The position numbers and the translations under genes were made by a program. Positions 9,410-21,098 of a DNA stretch of 64,000 bases are shown piece after piece. Positions within the stretch are counted from its first letter, which is position 1, and every line of letters begins with the position of its first letter. Under the pieces are notes generated by a model that was not told the origin of the DNA, searched no databases, and worked only from the letters and a program-made list of their open reading frames with translations. The DNA comes from Cliona cf. orientalis (Eukaryota; Porifera; Demospongiae; Clionaida; Clionaidae), in the NCBI GenBank assembly GCA_963930775.1, contig OZ005694.1, forward strand, positions 1,860,001 to 1,924,000. The letters are read 5' to 3'.

Positions 9410-12400
9410 TCAGTAAATTTTTGTGTATTTAGCAGAAGCTGGCATGGTAATGGGCCGAGGAGTATCATTGAACAGTGGTTCAAGTTCAGGATCTTCAATT
9501 CGCTCGTGAGCGATATCATCATCATCGTGGATGATGTCATTACCTTGATTTCGTTTACACCTCCAACCAGCACTGACGCAAGGCTTGATCAAACTCCACA
9601 CAACAATGACACAAAATTGAGCAAAGGTGATTCCAATTGACACCATAAGCAATTTTGTTTTTGAGTCAGTAGACTCCCATCTGCACAGAATTCCAGAACT
9701 CAAGACAATAAGGTTCAGCAAGGTAGAACTTTCTACAACTCTCACATTTATTTGCTTATAAACATTCTCAATCGATATGAAGGAAAGTAAGAAAGCTGTG
9801 AACAAGAACAGTGCAAGCACATTCAATTCTGGATTATCCACTGAAGTTACTGTCAATAGAGCCAGGAGTATTCCTCAAACAAGAAGCATTGCTCCAAACC
9901 AGTATCGGTGCTTGTCCTTCAAAGGAAAGAAGTAAGCATCGTAGACAGGGGCTAGCTTATTGATCCACTTGAGTGGCCTTAGATGAGACACTCTCCTCAA
10001 AGGCTGAATGAACAGAAGCACGAGTGTATAAGGAAGCCACAAGAATATAAAAGTAGCAATGGCAACTACAAAAAGGTAAGTGTGAGGGCGCTGGCAGTAG
10101 CGTAGGTTTCCATCGAGGTACCACACAGCATATGAGGTATTCTGTGGGTACTGAGCTATCACTGCAACTGAGATGGCATCTATCACAGTGTGAAGGAGTT
10201 TCATGTAAGATAGAAGGAAGAGAGTGGCTAGAAGAGGAACAGCTCTGCTACCGATGAGGTTAGTGAGGCGAGAGGAGTAGCGGCAAGCAACAATGATAAC
10301 ACCAGCAATGGCCCAGATGTAGAATGGGAATAGAAACTGCAGCCATGTCTTCCAATAAGCATCCAGTCCAACAAAGAAGCAAGTCTCGATTCCAAAATCC
10401 AAGTTGAGCCAGGCAATAAAAACTTGAAGAAATGTGAATGCTCCAATATCTGCGGGAAAGAGTAGTATCTTGTAGGCCCATACAATGTTAGCATAGAAGA
10501 TGACTCCATTAATGAGTCCTTGAGTGGCAGTGAGGTTGAGTGCAAGAATAAAGAACACAAGAAGGATACCAGCAGCAACAAAGGCAAGCAGAAGCGCCAT
10601 GTTATGACTGTTGGGACATTCAATGCACCGAGAAGATCCAATTGCCAGGCTAAAGCTGTCCATGCAGGCACCACACAGGATGCCGGTTCGGTTGGAGGCG
10701 CACTGCTTGCTGGGATCATCTCCGATGTTGACTGTCTTGTTACCTGACTTGCAGTAGAGTAGTGGACAGAATCTGTTGTAAATGATACCTGGACTATGAC
10801 CCTCACTGAAGATTGTATTCACCCACACAGTACCGTTCCACTGCAGGAAACCAGTTTTGATTTTTACTGAACAACTGAAGCCATTGTTAGTCAAGACAGG
10901 ATAACAGCTGCATGTGGTTTCATCATGATTTAGAGTCAGTCCTGGAGGGCAGCCTGGGAGTAACGTGACATTTATGAAAATTGGGGTTGTTAGGAGGTCA
11001 GGCTTGACACAACCAGACTGATTATGTGAAACATAATTAGATATTTGATTCTGGATTGCATTTTCATAGTTGAAGATATCATATTTTGTTGATTCATTGC
11101 TAATGACAGCAGATACTGGCAAAGGTGATGTTTGTAACAGTATAAATTCATGATCACGTTTTGAGTAAACGGTATAGTTAAAAGGAACACATTCTTCATG
11201 TTCACTGTCGATTACTAGCTGTGATTTGTCTTGTTCTGAGTGAGAATTTGAATAAAGAGATCTGGCATAGACCGTACCAACTGTAGTTCCAAAGTCATAA
11301 CCCACTATACATGCAGACAATGTGATGGTATCACCACGATAAATACTAGTATTGGTAAAAATGTATGAGATATTAGCACACTGTGGTTTACCATTGGAGT
11401 CACAGAGACACACACGCTGAGGAGCAGAGGATACTGGAGATAGGATCTCGTTGAGGCCAGGATCAAAGGAGAAGATATTTAATTTAATGTAACCATCAGA
11501 ATCTTTGTCTGGTATTGAACAGTGAGCTTTTCCTTGCTTATTCACGAGAGTTATGAATGGCGCAGAACATGAATCATCCCTTATACTTGCTCCATACATG
11601 TGATGACCAACACCGCGTTGTGCGTAATTTCCTGTAAAAGATATTTTAGCGGAGTAGTCTGTGATCATGAATATACAAGGTGAGAATGAACTGCTCCACC
11701 AACATCAAATGCTGTGTTGTTGATAAACTGAATACTCGACTGATATCCCACTGTGGTCATGAGTAATGATGGCATGCTACTATAGAGAGCACCTCCTTGA
11801 AATGCAGAGTTGTTGAAAAAGATTAATTTGGAATAATTATCAACAATGATAGAGGGGCTGACACCATCTCCTATATGAATTGCTCCACCTTGCACTTGTG
11901 CAGAATTCATAATAAAATTTACTGATTTATTAGCGTTGATAATCATGGTTCCATAAAAAAAATATATTGCTCCTCCATAACCTGCTGCGCTATTATTGTA
12001 AAATTCCATATTATTTGTGTTCACATGAACAGTTGAATTCATTAACACTAGGGCTCCACCGGTTAAGGCACGGTTGTATGTAAATATTACACATGATTCA
12101 ATACCTACAGTGATCATTCCATCCCACATGGCCACTGCCCCACCACTCCAACCAGCAGTATTATTCATAAAGACCACCTTTGCTTTAGCACCAATGTGCA
12201 TGATTGCATTCTGCTCCCCAAACACTGCTCCTCCATTGCCACATGTTAGGTTGATGAAGTACACAGTTGCACCAGTTATGATGTTAAGTGAAGATTTGAC
12301 CTCAGGGTGAGTGGCTTTTAGATACACTACTGTACCAACTGAATTAATTAAAGAGGGGATCCCTGTAGTACTGTCAGTAAAGTTTACATTTCCTGTTAAT

Positions 12401-13119
12401 GTAACTACACTAGAAAGGGCAGCAATAATTGATTTAAGTTGATGCCTATATGACTGAAATATGCTATTGCTCACAATTATCCCATCACTACGATTATTCC
12501 TAACAAAGCAGTTCTCTTTGAATGTACAGTTGTCCAGTAAAGCTTGTGAGCCTTTTCCTGCAATATTGATGAAGGATAAACTTTCATTTATGCTAGGATA
12601 GCCATAGATATTGGAACTCTTCACTGTAATGTAGCTCTCTGTAAGATTTATCGCAGGACATCTCATCGTCAGGGTTGTGATGTTCACATAGCTTACATTG
12701 AAGAACCGAATAACTGTACACTTGGGTTTATCAACAAACTGATGGTCAATGATGACATTCTCTCTGGATTCTGCAGCTCCTTTCATGACAAATGAGTGGA
12801 GATTTTGTACAACCAAGTTCTTTGTATAGTTGTGGACTCCACACATGAATGTCAGTATTACATTGACATGGTCTGGTGAAAAGAACTCACTGCTATACTC
12901 AGCTAAGTAGTCCATTGTGTGACAGAGCTGACCAGGTGGGCAGCTGTTGTTTCCAGGGCAAGAGCTGAGAGGCTCTGTTGGTGAGACGTGATAAACCACA
13001 TCCTTCTTGGTCTCAGCTAGCACATATAAATAATTATTAGTCCACATGTTAAGACAGGGGAGAGAAAGTAACTCTTCATTTTCATTTATCGATCCTATCA
13101 ACTCTATGCTTATTATCAA
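9410..13119 (-). pseudogene. Giant beta-helix/multi-pass membrane protein, paralog A (broken)
   Basis: This is a paralog of the intact gene at 36209-39841 and colinear with it. Seven GGA[ILV] repeat units with FxxN motifs are visible (for example FMNN-GGAV, FTYN-GGAL, FFNN-GGAL, FINN-GGAV), followed by the cysteine-rich CASNRTGILCGAC module and the membrane domain. Two lesions are seen. An in-frame TGA at 9875-9877 replaces the CGA arginine codon of the intact copy (a CpG-type change). A 10-bp deletion near 11680 shifts frame after VGGAVHS. No ATG with a clear signal peptide exists at the 5' end; the first in-frame ATG gives MWTNNYLYVLAETKKD, so a 5' exon may be missing. It lacks the FSHN unit present in B and C but has an FMNN unit absent from C. 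It is likely a pseudogene unless the lesions are assembly errors. Confidence 0.85.
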
Positions 13120-14534
13120 GAACAGTGAGAGATTGTAGGAGCATACACAGACACGCAGATAGCAGGCTCAGTTACTGTAGCTAGTATGCTTAAGCTAAAT
13201 ACAGCTGGTCAAGCGTGGGTGGTAGAGACCACAGCAAGCACGTGCATATGTGTGGTTTTTGGGGGGGGGGGGGGGGGGGGCTAGTATTAAATTTTATGAC
13301 TGCAGATCAGTACTGGTAGTAAAAATGTGCACAATGCATTAACCTAACTAGCTGGCTGATATAATCAAAACTGGAGCTCTCTACTGTCTAGAACACATAA
13401 GTCATAATTAACTGGTGCACTTCATCTACATCCTGCAAAGCATCTATTTGCACGCTAATGAAATAAGTTTTTTGAAGATCTCAACTGATTCATTAATCGC
13501 TCAGATACCTATAACATCTTGAGATCTGGCGTTTTTTGTGCTGACAGACAAAACCAATTGCTTTACGTATACCGCTTGCTGTGCACCCCCTGGCAACGCC
13601 ATGCACTGATAATGACAGCAAGCATCTCAAGCACAATGAGGGTGTTACTAATGACTAAATATTTGTCACGATTAATCACCATCTTCTTTTGTAATTTCCC
13701 CTCAGTGGGTACCTAGTAGACACTTTAGCAGAGTAGGTGGAGTAAACATCCATCATATTCCCAGATGTGCACTGGCAGCCTGTAGTATTGGCTGCCATAC
13801 TGTGGTCCCTAGCTTTTCTCATGATAATTCAACCAAGAACTAGATTCCTGAAGGCTTCTGATCTTGGCATTATTGATTTAGTGGGGGAGCCCTTGTCATG
13901 TTTGGGTATGGGTTTGGCTGCATGTATCTCATTCATGTGTATGCATGAATAAAATTACATTTTTAATCAATGCAATTATTACCCACACACATCTAGATCT
14001 GCTAGTGGTTAACCATATGGTCACACACCAATGCATGGTAGTGCTAGTGTGTTGTAGCTAGTATACCAGCACTGAGTTTGCTCAAGTATTTTTAAAATGG
14101 AAGCCCTGCCTACACATCAGTAGCAGACTGAAATCAGACAGAGAGAAACAGAGGAGGCTAACAAGTATAGCATCAGCAGTATTACAGCAGTAAATTGATA
14201 CTACAGAAGTCCAGTCCTGAAAAGATCAGTAAAATTAGTGACCCATTCATGATTCTGATTGAGAGACTGTATATAAATACTCTGTGCAGGTATCCCAAGG
14301 TTGAAATTCGCATGATTTTGATGACATTAATTTTTCATTTGATCAAAGTGACACTGAAAATGCAACACAGATTTCTTGATTTACGGTATTCATACAATGT
14401 CATAATAGCATCCTGTGTAAGTGCCCAAGGGCACCAAGGGCACTTGAACAATTTGCAGTTTCGGTCCACATGGGTGCTTACCCAGGATAATTATATTATA
14501 GCTGCTACATTGGTCATTAATTTAGATTCCTAAA
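13120..14534. other. Intergenic region with dispersed repeats and poly-G
   Basis: Upstream of gene A, GGAGCATACACAGACACG near 13139 matches GGAGCATGCACAGACACG upstream of gene B (25092), possibly a shared promoter remnant. A G run lies at about 13260-13280. Copies of the dispersed repeat lie near 13850-13905 and 14380-14515. No gene was recognised. Confidence 0.5.
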
Positions 14535-15370
14535 GGCTTCTGATCTTGGCATTATTGATTTAGTGAGGAGCCCTTATCATGCAATTACAGTCGAGCCTCC
14601 GAACAAAGGACACTTTGGGAACGGGCCTCTTGTCCTTTGCTCGGAGGTTGTCCCTATCTCAGAGGTTCATGATTTTTCAACCCATTTTGATTGTATTTTC
14701 CTAATAACAAGTTAGTAAATGCACTGAAATGCATAATAAGAGCAGTAGAGATGATAATCAAGTGGTTGGTATCAGTATCAACATAGCACAGGCTGAATTT
14801 TTTGCCTAAAGTACTGGCTATACTCCAAAATCGTTATCTGGATTCAAGGCTAATTATTATTATCGCGCGTGCAGCGTAATATCGCGACCGCCTAGATTGC
14901 GACAAAGGTGGGCGTGGCATCGTTAATTTAAGGGCGTGGTTTCCGGATGTCCGCTATTTAGAGGCAGTTTTGCATTGAAAAGTCACGTTGGGAGCTTGGA
15001 TCTTGTCCGCTGTCCGGAATCGAGAAGCGTCCGCTTCTCGGAGGTTGCTAATGTACTATAACTATGCTAAATTCAATCGGTAACGCGGCACTTGTCCGCT
15101 TTAGAGAGGTTGTCCGCTTCTCGGAGGGTCCGTTATCAGAGGCTCGACTGTAGATAATTATAGTATTCATAGTAGTATCCTGTGTAAGAAGTGCCCAAGG
15201 GCACTTGAACAACTTGCAATTACTGTCCACATGGGTGCTAATTACCCAGGATAATTATTATATAATATTATTATACAGCTGCTACATTGGCACATGGGCA
15301 CTCACCCTGTACCACTATGGCAAACTCTACAATGTAGCTACAATTAACTGCACTGAGCACCACAGTAGAT
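14535..15370. repeat. Dispersed repeat split by a MITE
   Basis: Homologous to 713-960. The left part (GATTTAGTGAGGAGCCCTTA) and right part (AGTAGTATCCTGTGTAAG through CACTCACCCTGTACCACTATGG) are separated by the inverted-repeat element 14588-15150. This gives the insertion order: repeat first, MITE later. Confidence 0.65.
14588..15150. mobile_element. Tc1/mariner-pogo-like MITE with TA duplication
   Basis: Ends CAGTCGAGCCTC and GAGGCTCGACTG are exact reverse complements, flanked by TA on each side (14586-14587, 15151-15152). CAGT-initial ends with a TA duplication are usual for pogo/Tc1-mariner elements. The body repeats GTCCGCTTCTCGGAGG-type motifs near the ends. No transposase, so it is non-autonomous. 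Confidence 0.78.
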
Positions 15371-15471
15371 ACAGCTAGTACCAAGATGTGGATACTTCAG
15401 ATTGATGTGTAGTCCAGTGCTCTCCACTTTGAAAGAGGTATGTGAGATTTTCATTACTCCCTCATAGCTAG

Positions 15472-16627
15472 CTACTCCAGTCTAGCCTTTGACTCCTTCT
15501 CAATTGCCCATGTTAGGGCAGCACACTTTGCGGTCGATTTTCTCTGGAGAAGTTGAACTACAAACGATTTTACTGGTTTGTCGACTAAAGTATGGCAGAT
15601 GGCTCTGAACCGTGATGCAGTAAGATGGCCCTTTCTGTGCTCGAACCACACCGTAGACTGAGCCCGTAGGCGGGTACACTGCGTGAGGTACATTGTTTCG
15701 GCATTCGTAACTTTTAGCTCCTTTTCGAACACATGTTGGCTCTCTTGCACAAGCATACTTGGGCTTAATTTCTGGAATCGTGGATGCTAGAGCGATATGA
15801 CTGTACGAGAAAGTTTCTTTGTTGTTGGCTGACAGTCTGGATTTTTCTTTGGGAAGAAGACAACTAGCTTTAACACAGCTGCTTTGGGGAAAAGATTGTG
15901 AAGCCCAGTCACAAACGTTCTTCTTTCCTCCGCTGTAGGTGGTACAGCAAGTGAATTGACAGCAAGCAAATCGTCCTGGGTACCTTCCTCAGCAGCTGGA
16001 TCATTGTTGCCCACTTTTGGTTGGGAGAAATTTATGTCGATGATCTTAGCAGGCTCGTGCTAAAGACAATGATAGTAATGAACATTGTGATGCTAAACCT
16101 AATGATTAATCATACAATATCTTACCTTAGTTGTGAACGCTTGATTCTATCCACAGAGAGTGGATGTAATGAAGTGTATCTGGCACACTCTATCTTGAAA
16201 AGGATAGCGGCATGTGAGCACCCCTCCCCTAGCCTGTCAAACTGAAACATTCATCAGTCATAACAGTACATGGAATAAATTATTTAGGCCTCGGCCTACT
16301 TACCCAGCCATACATGTACAGTGACGCTGTGATCACTGTGCCATCTAGGTTCACTCCTAGCCAGGCATGGTTAGCTTTATCAGGAGCATTTTGACTTGGA
16401 TTGACAAAAGCCATCATGACACCGTAACTCCGTGTGGCTCCAGGTAGCCTGAATAATCCGATATTACGAACGTGCCCACTCTGAAACATGGCGACCACCG
16501 AGTGGATGTGGGTGGAGTCAAGAGGCATGCAGGGGTGTAGATATTCTTTTTGTTCATAGTGGGGGCTTGTGTTTTGCCCATATTTGTGACCCCTCCTATT
16601 CATTGCATTGTCATGTGGCAGTTGCAT
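15472..16627 (-). pseudogene. SWIM zinc finger-YqaJ nuclease gene remnant
   Basis: Exon-like blocks on the minus strand are about 16627-16304, 16241-16126 (GT-AG bounded), 16044-15787 and 15775-15472. The first two join at the position of a SWIM zinc finger: LGVNLDGTVITASLYMYGW followed by RLGEGCSHAAILFKIECA. In this animal family the usual text is close to HCTCMAGLGExCSH, so the first cysteine pair appears replaced (SLYMYG) while CSH remains. The third block has the linker (PPTAEERRTFVTGLH). The last begins a YqaJ/lambda-exonuclease-like domain (CTRLRAQSTVWFEHRKGHLT) but stops at KARLE, before the nuclease core ends. Blocks three and four are in different frames with no room for an intron. 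This is a decayed copy; the family assignment is from motif memory. Confidence 0.6.
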
Positions 16628-17029
16628 GTGACTTGTTCCATTAAATGAAATGGTGGGTGGGTATTACACATAGCTAGTTAATTTCGTGATGAAAAATCTC
16701 TGGGGGGAGGGCTTCAGCCCCTTAGCCCCCCCCCCCCCCCCCCCCCCCACCCTATTAGCTACACCCTTGGTGCGGTAGCTACCGGGAGGAGGAGTGGAAG
16801 GAGAGGGAGGTGATGGAAAAGGGGGGAATTGGAGCACTTGTGTCATTAGTTGATGCCGGTCGTAAACTTCGTGTAGCTAGCTATGTTCCAGGTTGACAGT
16901 ATAAAGGAGAAGGTTCTGGCTGCCCACAGGACCGGAATTAGTCATGTGATCATTCCTCGGAGAAACAAGAAGACTTGAAGGAGCTACCCAAAGGATTGAA
17001 GGTCGGCAAGTCAATACTTTAACCACCAA
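16628..17029. other. Low-complexity spacer with poly-C
   Basis: Holds a C run at about 16729-16748, a purine-rich stretch, and sequence resembling 28680-28790 (both lie just upstream of a HIHSVVAM-encoding segment). No independent gene. Confidence 0.45.
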
Positions 17030-17264
17030 TTATGCACCTATCAATGTGATGCCCCACTATCCCCCTTACGGGACATGTGGGGCAATACAGGGGATTTGAT
17101 AGAATAATTAATCAATTGCCCCTACTAGGGGCTTCCTCTTTTTGTCAACTGCCCCACCCACCCCCACCATGGAACAAGGAGATTTGACTTGCAAGTATGA
17201 TGGGTGAGACTTACCATGATATAATTCGACCTGTGACCTCCCAGTGAAGCGCATGGAAGACTAC

Positions 17265-17861
17265 CGTATAGCTATTATGTTCTAATATAGGTGCCGCCCT
17301 GATTTAGGCGCCCTTTGAGACCTGCGCATTTTTTTCGGTTCTAATTTAAGGCGCCTTTCCGGACATCAATTATTTTTAGGCGGCGCCTATTTAATTGGAA
17401 CGTATTGCCACATGTAATACCATAATACCACCGTATCGTCGACTGATCTATCAAGCTATATAGCAGTTTGGATGTCAAACTAAGCTATCACTTACATTTA
17501 TATGGGTACTTACCTACTGCTTTGATGTCTTTCTGGAGTCAGAGACAACCATTCTGATGGCTACGGTACCAGCAACTCGAGCATGATTCAGTGATCAGAG
17601 TGAAACTTCCAAAAAGAACTGAAACTAAAACCATATTTTGTTGCTTTTGCCACTATCATATTCACTGCCACTAAATAGTACTGGTTAGTGATAGCGCTTG
17701 AGCTCGGGCAAAACTTCCAGAACCGTTCTAATTGCAGCGCTTAGGCGCCTCCCTAATTTAGGCGCCCTTTGACCTGCTCGTGAAGTTTTCGGTTCTAATT
17801 GGAGGCGCCTGCGTGATCTGTAATTATTTTTTTAGGGGCGCCTAAATTAGAAAGTATACGG
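17265..17861. mobile_element. Nested TA-flanked element (CCGTATA ends)
   Basis: Inverted ends CCGTATA...TTCTAATATAGG and its mirror CCTAAATTAGAA...TATACGG are flanked by TA (17263-17264, 17862-17863). GGCGCC-containing direct repeats lie near both ends. It may be related to 52735-53205, which has the same CCGTATA start and TA flanks. Confidence 0.55.
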
Positions 17862-17957
17862 TACTACATGTAGCACAGCAGTTATATAGATCTAGCGCGC
17901 TTATAGCGCTATAGCTAGCCTTTAGCTCTTCTTGGTATTATAAATCGAATCTAGCTA

Positions 17958-18945
17958 GAGTAAATGATCAGATTTCGGACACCAGGTTGATTCGGACACC
18001 TGCGCAGCCCGCACGAAAGACTTGGGCGAGTGGTCTTGGCATGATTACGTACCTTAGCCCGTATGGGGTCTGTGCCCCAGCAATGGCCATCGAAGTCCCG
18101 CTAGTACTGGTATGGTAGGCTCGAATTCATGCTGTCCGAACTCATCAATGGTCGGACGCTTTAACTGTTCGTCGGACAGGCCGTACGTCGATGTCCTAAG
18201 TCAACTTTTAGTGATCCTATGTGAAGTGCTCCCGCTGCCCGTCACGCGACGCGTTTGACCTTTGACCGCTGAAGCTTGCGAACGGCGCTGCTCCACCAAG
18301 CTCCAGCAGGTAGAAATTTTCAGAACGGTATTTAAATGATTTTTTACAACCTAAAACTGCTATTTTCGATAATTTACAATGTATCTGACTGATAAAAAAG
18401 GTACAAGATGTGTGAGATATATCACCTCCGTGGTGGCTGGATCAGGCTGTCCCATGGAGAAGAGTTCATCATTGTCTTTGCTTGTTTTTATAACTCATTA
18501 GCTGTAGTAAACGTAAGAAATATCCTTTATGACCCATATCAATACCATCCAAATTATTAAAACCGTTGATTAGAAGTTTTTGTGTTTTAGTCATCGAGTT
18601 TAGCTCAGAGGCACAGCGCGATACACGCGCCGTAGGGTCAAAGGTCGAATGCGTCGCGTGAAGGGTATCTGGAGCACTTCACATAGGATCGCTAAAAGTT
18701 GACCAAGGACATCGACTTACGGCCTGTCCGACGAAAAGTTAAAGCGTCCAACAATTGATGAGTTCGGACAGTATGAATTCGAGCCTGCCACACCAGTACT
18801 AGCAGGACTTTGATGGCCATCGCTGGGGCACAGTCCCCATACGGGCTAAGGTACGTAATCATGCCAAGACCACTCCCCCAAGTCTTTCGTATCGGCTGCG
18901 CAGGTGTCCGAATTAACCTGGTGTCCGAAATCTGATCATTTACTC
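17958..18945. mobile_element. Nested foldback element with about 320-bp arms
   Basis: GAGTAAATGATCAGATTTCG begins an arm that is inverted at the right end (to 18945). Similarity persists inward to about 18280 and 18620. TA flanks both sides. The arms are diverged by scattered substitutions, so it is not an assembly mirror. Only about 340 bp lies between the arms; no coding sequence recognised. Confidence 0.72.
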
Positions 18946-19305
18946 TACAAAGTTTTCGCCAGTGTCTGCTATGAGGGTAAGTTTCCAGGGAAGTGATAGT
19001 TTTGGGGTGCTAGCTAACAATGTGTGGGCGTGGCCAACTTGTCACGATGATGGGGAATGTTAAATCCCCCTGTGTGGGGCACAGATTTCTTGAAGAACCT
19101 GACCCGTGTGCTGCCCGTAAGGGGGGTAGTGGGGCATTACATTGATAGGTGCATTATATAGCTACACAGGCTAGCTAGGAGGGACCAGAAGAATGTGTTA
19201 CTGTTTGATATAAGGAGCTCAATGTAGGCAGGGCCTGGGGCTATGAAGTGTGTATATACTGTATAGCCGAAAAATTTGGCGGTTTGGCGGTCTATAATAT
19301 TATTA

Positions 19306-20240
19306 TGCTTTTATTTTTTTTTTTCAAGGCGACCGGAACACTAAGCAGAAAAAAAATTGTCTGGAAACCACCACATAGTTGAGCTGGATGCATAGTGGAA
19401 CCATACAATGCAAGCAGGCAATCTATGCTTCAATTTAGACCAAATTGGGTAAAGGTCGTCAAGTCAATGTGCGCGTGGGCGGAAACATTGCAAATACATG
19501 GCTTCCTATACAAACATGGGGAAACTTCAAAGGGCCATAACTTTAATTATAAGGTGTGAATCAAAATTTCCTGCCATCAAAATTCTAGTTTTGACCCATT
19601 CTGCGTGCCCATGTAAAAATTATCCCCCCAAGTACTCCCAAACCCTCCATGAATTAGATTATTTAATTATTTAAATTTGCTTTTTTTTCTACTTAGTGTT
19701 TAGTGTTTAGTGTTTTAATCTTTTTTTTTTAATATATAATAATAATGGTTTATACATGTATAAAGGATAAAGAAAGGGGTACAATGAGTTTCAGAGTTAA
19801 ACAGTGGATGAGATATTTGACTCGATGTTTACAAGGTCGACCGCAGTGGAGATCCTGATGGCGTGCCCGCATGAAGATCTAGCTCCTCTGATAGACTGGA
19901 TGGCAGATCGTAGCAGAGAAAACCCGCGGCGGCAACGCAGCCAGCACAGTGTGCTACTGTAGGGATGATCCCATTTGGAGGCAAGCATAGAAGCCAATCT
20001 CTTGTAGAAAGTGCTAGCTTCGTTAGCGAGACCTCCTGCGGCAGAAATCACTAAAGGAGTGAAAGAAGTGTGTTCCACTTCTCTACATCTTTGTTCATAT
20101 GCACGTTTCTTTATCTGCTCGTGTTTTCTGTAGCAAGATGAGAGGGTAGTATGCCTATTCGACGGGGCATGGGGATTGAACACTCGGACGTCAAAGAACG
20201 TTCTCTCATATGTTCCCCCCCAGAAACTGTTTGCTGCTAT
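19306..20240 (-). mobile_element. 5'-truncated non-LTR retrotransposon insertion
   Basis: The segment is bounded by a perfect 16-bp direct repeat GTCTATAATATTATTA (19290-19305 and 20241-20256). An A-rich 3' tail on the minus strand abuts 19306, and the coding remnant lies at the 5' side. Target duplication, A-tail and 5' truncation together are the signature of target-primed reverse transcription. A second internal A tract lies near 19722. Confidence 0.8.
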
Positions 20241-20242
20241 GT
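19797..20242 (-). pseudogene. Retrotransposon ORF C-terminal fragment
   Basis: The frame reads DIAANSFWGGTYERTFFDV, then RVFNPHAPSN, then YRKHEQIKKRAYEQR, and ends at a stop at 19797 after about 148 codons. I recognise this as the C-terminal part of reverse-transcriptase polyproteins abundant in corals and sponges; the exact clade is not certain. The reverse transcriptase itself is missing because the insertion is 5'-truncated. The open frame continues upstream into the duplicated target site only by chance. Confidence 0.6.
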
Positions 20243-20829
20243 CTATAATATTATTACAACCGCCAAATAAAAATCCGCCAAAATTTCCTACTTGCATATA
20301 TACGTATGGCGATCCCGTACCGAACCGCCAAATTTAAATCCGCCAATATTCTTGCATGCAATAGCGATTTTGGGCTCAACTGCCAAATTTAATTCCCGCC
20401 AATATTTTCGGCTATATGGTATGATGCCCGTAGTTTCTATACCTGCGCAGTGCTTAGTCAAGAGAAACTGTACTCTCATAATGCCTAATTTTGATAAGCA
20501 TCTGTATACGTAAAGTACTTAATGTTATGTTAACTTTCATGGTTGATGAATATTATCAACATCCCCAGTGAAAATGTATGTATTGTTTGTTCTCTGTTTC
20601 TCCTTCTGAGGAAACGTTGAAGTTTACACTAGTAGCTAGGCCCGCTGGAAGAGGTGCTGCTGATCACTTTACAATGAAATTTAATATTGATAGCAACTAT
20701 AACCTGTGCTAATTGGCCAGTTATAGTGATAATACATTTATCTCCATAATTAAAATGGACCTCGTTATGTACAGAGATCGTATGAGAACTTAGAAAAATT
20801 TTGAGTGAAAAAAAGAATCAAAGCATAAA

Positions 20830-20892
20830 GTGAGATTTGAACCCACTACATTCTGTTCCACACACAAGAGCCCTAACCACTACACCACTGCC
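20830..20892 (-). repeat. tRNA-like (SINE-type) sequence
   Basis: On the minus strand GTGGTGTAGTGGTTAGGGCTC resembles a polymerase III A box/D arm, and GTGGGTTCAAATCTCAC forms a perfect T arm with a B box. No 7-bp acceptor stem pairs, so it is not a working tRNA. A diverged copy is in intron 9 of the SAM gene (about 51860-51945), and both share the adjacent AGACAAACCCTAGAGACTAACC segment. Confidence 0.5.
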
Positions 20893-21059
20893 GTTGTTGC
20901 TGCCAATCATTATTTCCCCCCTTTCATAGACAAACCCTAGAGACTAACCCTGCTAACCATTGGAAATCCATCCCCAAACCCCCCAGCCCCTCCCATCCAT
21001 ACTGTGTATATTATTATTATACACTATACGCACACGTGATTGCATCATAACCACACCAC

Positions 21060-21098
21060 AAATCGTTATGTACAGATAATATCTGTACATAACGATTT
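21060..21098. repeat. Perfect 18-bp hairpin
   Basis: AAATCGTTATGTACAGAT and its exact reverse complement flank a 3-base loop. It lies in the 3' flank of paralog B. A partial relative (CGTTATGTACAGA) is at about 20763. Function unknown. Confidence 0.6.

Larger units (their letters stand above)
17033..19153. mobile_element. 2.1-kb TTA-flanked element with about 40-bp inverted ends
   Basis: TGCACCTATCAATGT at the left and ACATTGATAGGTGCA at the right extend into about 40 bp of inverted similarity (through GCCCCACTATCCCCCTTACGGG). TTA lies on both sides (17030-17032, 19154-19156), which fits a 3-bp TWA duplication as in PIF/Harbinger elements. No transposase seen. Two further inverted-repeat elements sit inside it (17265-17861, 17958-18945). 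Confidence 0.7.
19262..20416. mobile_element. Small inverted-repeat element hosting a retrotransposon
   Basis: TATAGCCGAAAAATTTGGCGG at 19262 and the inverted CCGCCAATATTTTCGGCTATA ending at 20416 are the tips. With the 935-bp insertion and its duplicated site removed, the element would be about 200 bp, MITE-sized, with several internal CCGCCAA motifs. Confidence 0.55.

Noticed and set aside
10228-10806. Long alternative frames inside the membrane-gene copies (also at 22259-22858 and 37018-37605)
   Set aside because: They run in a shifted frame over the conserved membrane domain in all three paralogs; codon-level conservation follows the main frame, so these are shadows.
20830-20892. Functional tRNA gene on the minus strand
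   Set aside because: The T arm and A/B boxes are good, but no acceptor stem pairs and the anticodon arm is poor; a related degenerate copy sits in an intron, so a SINE-type origin is more likely.
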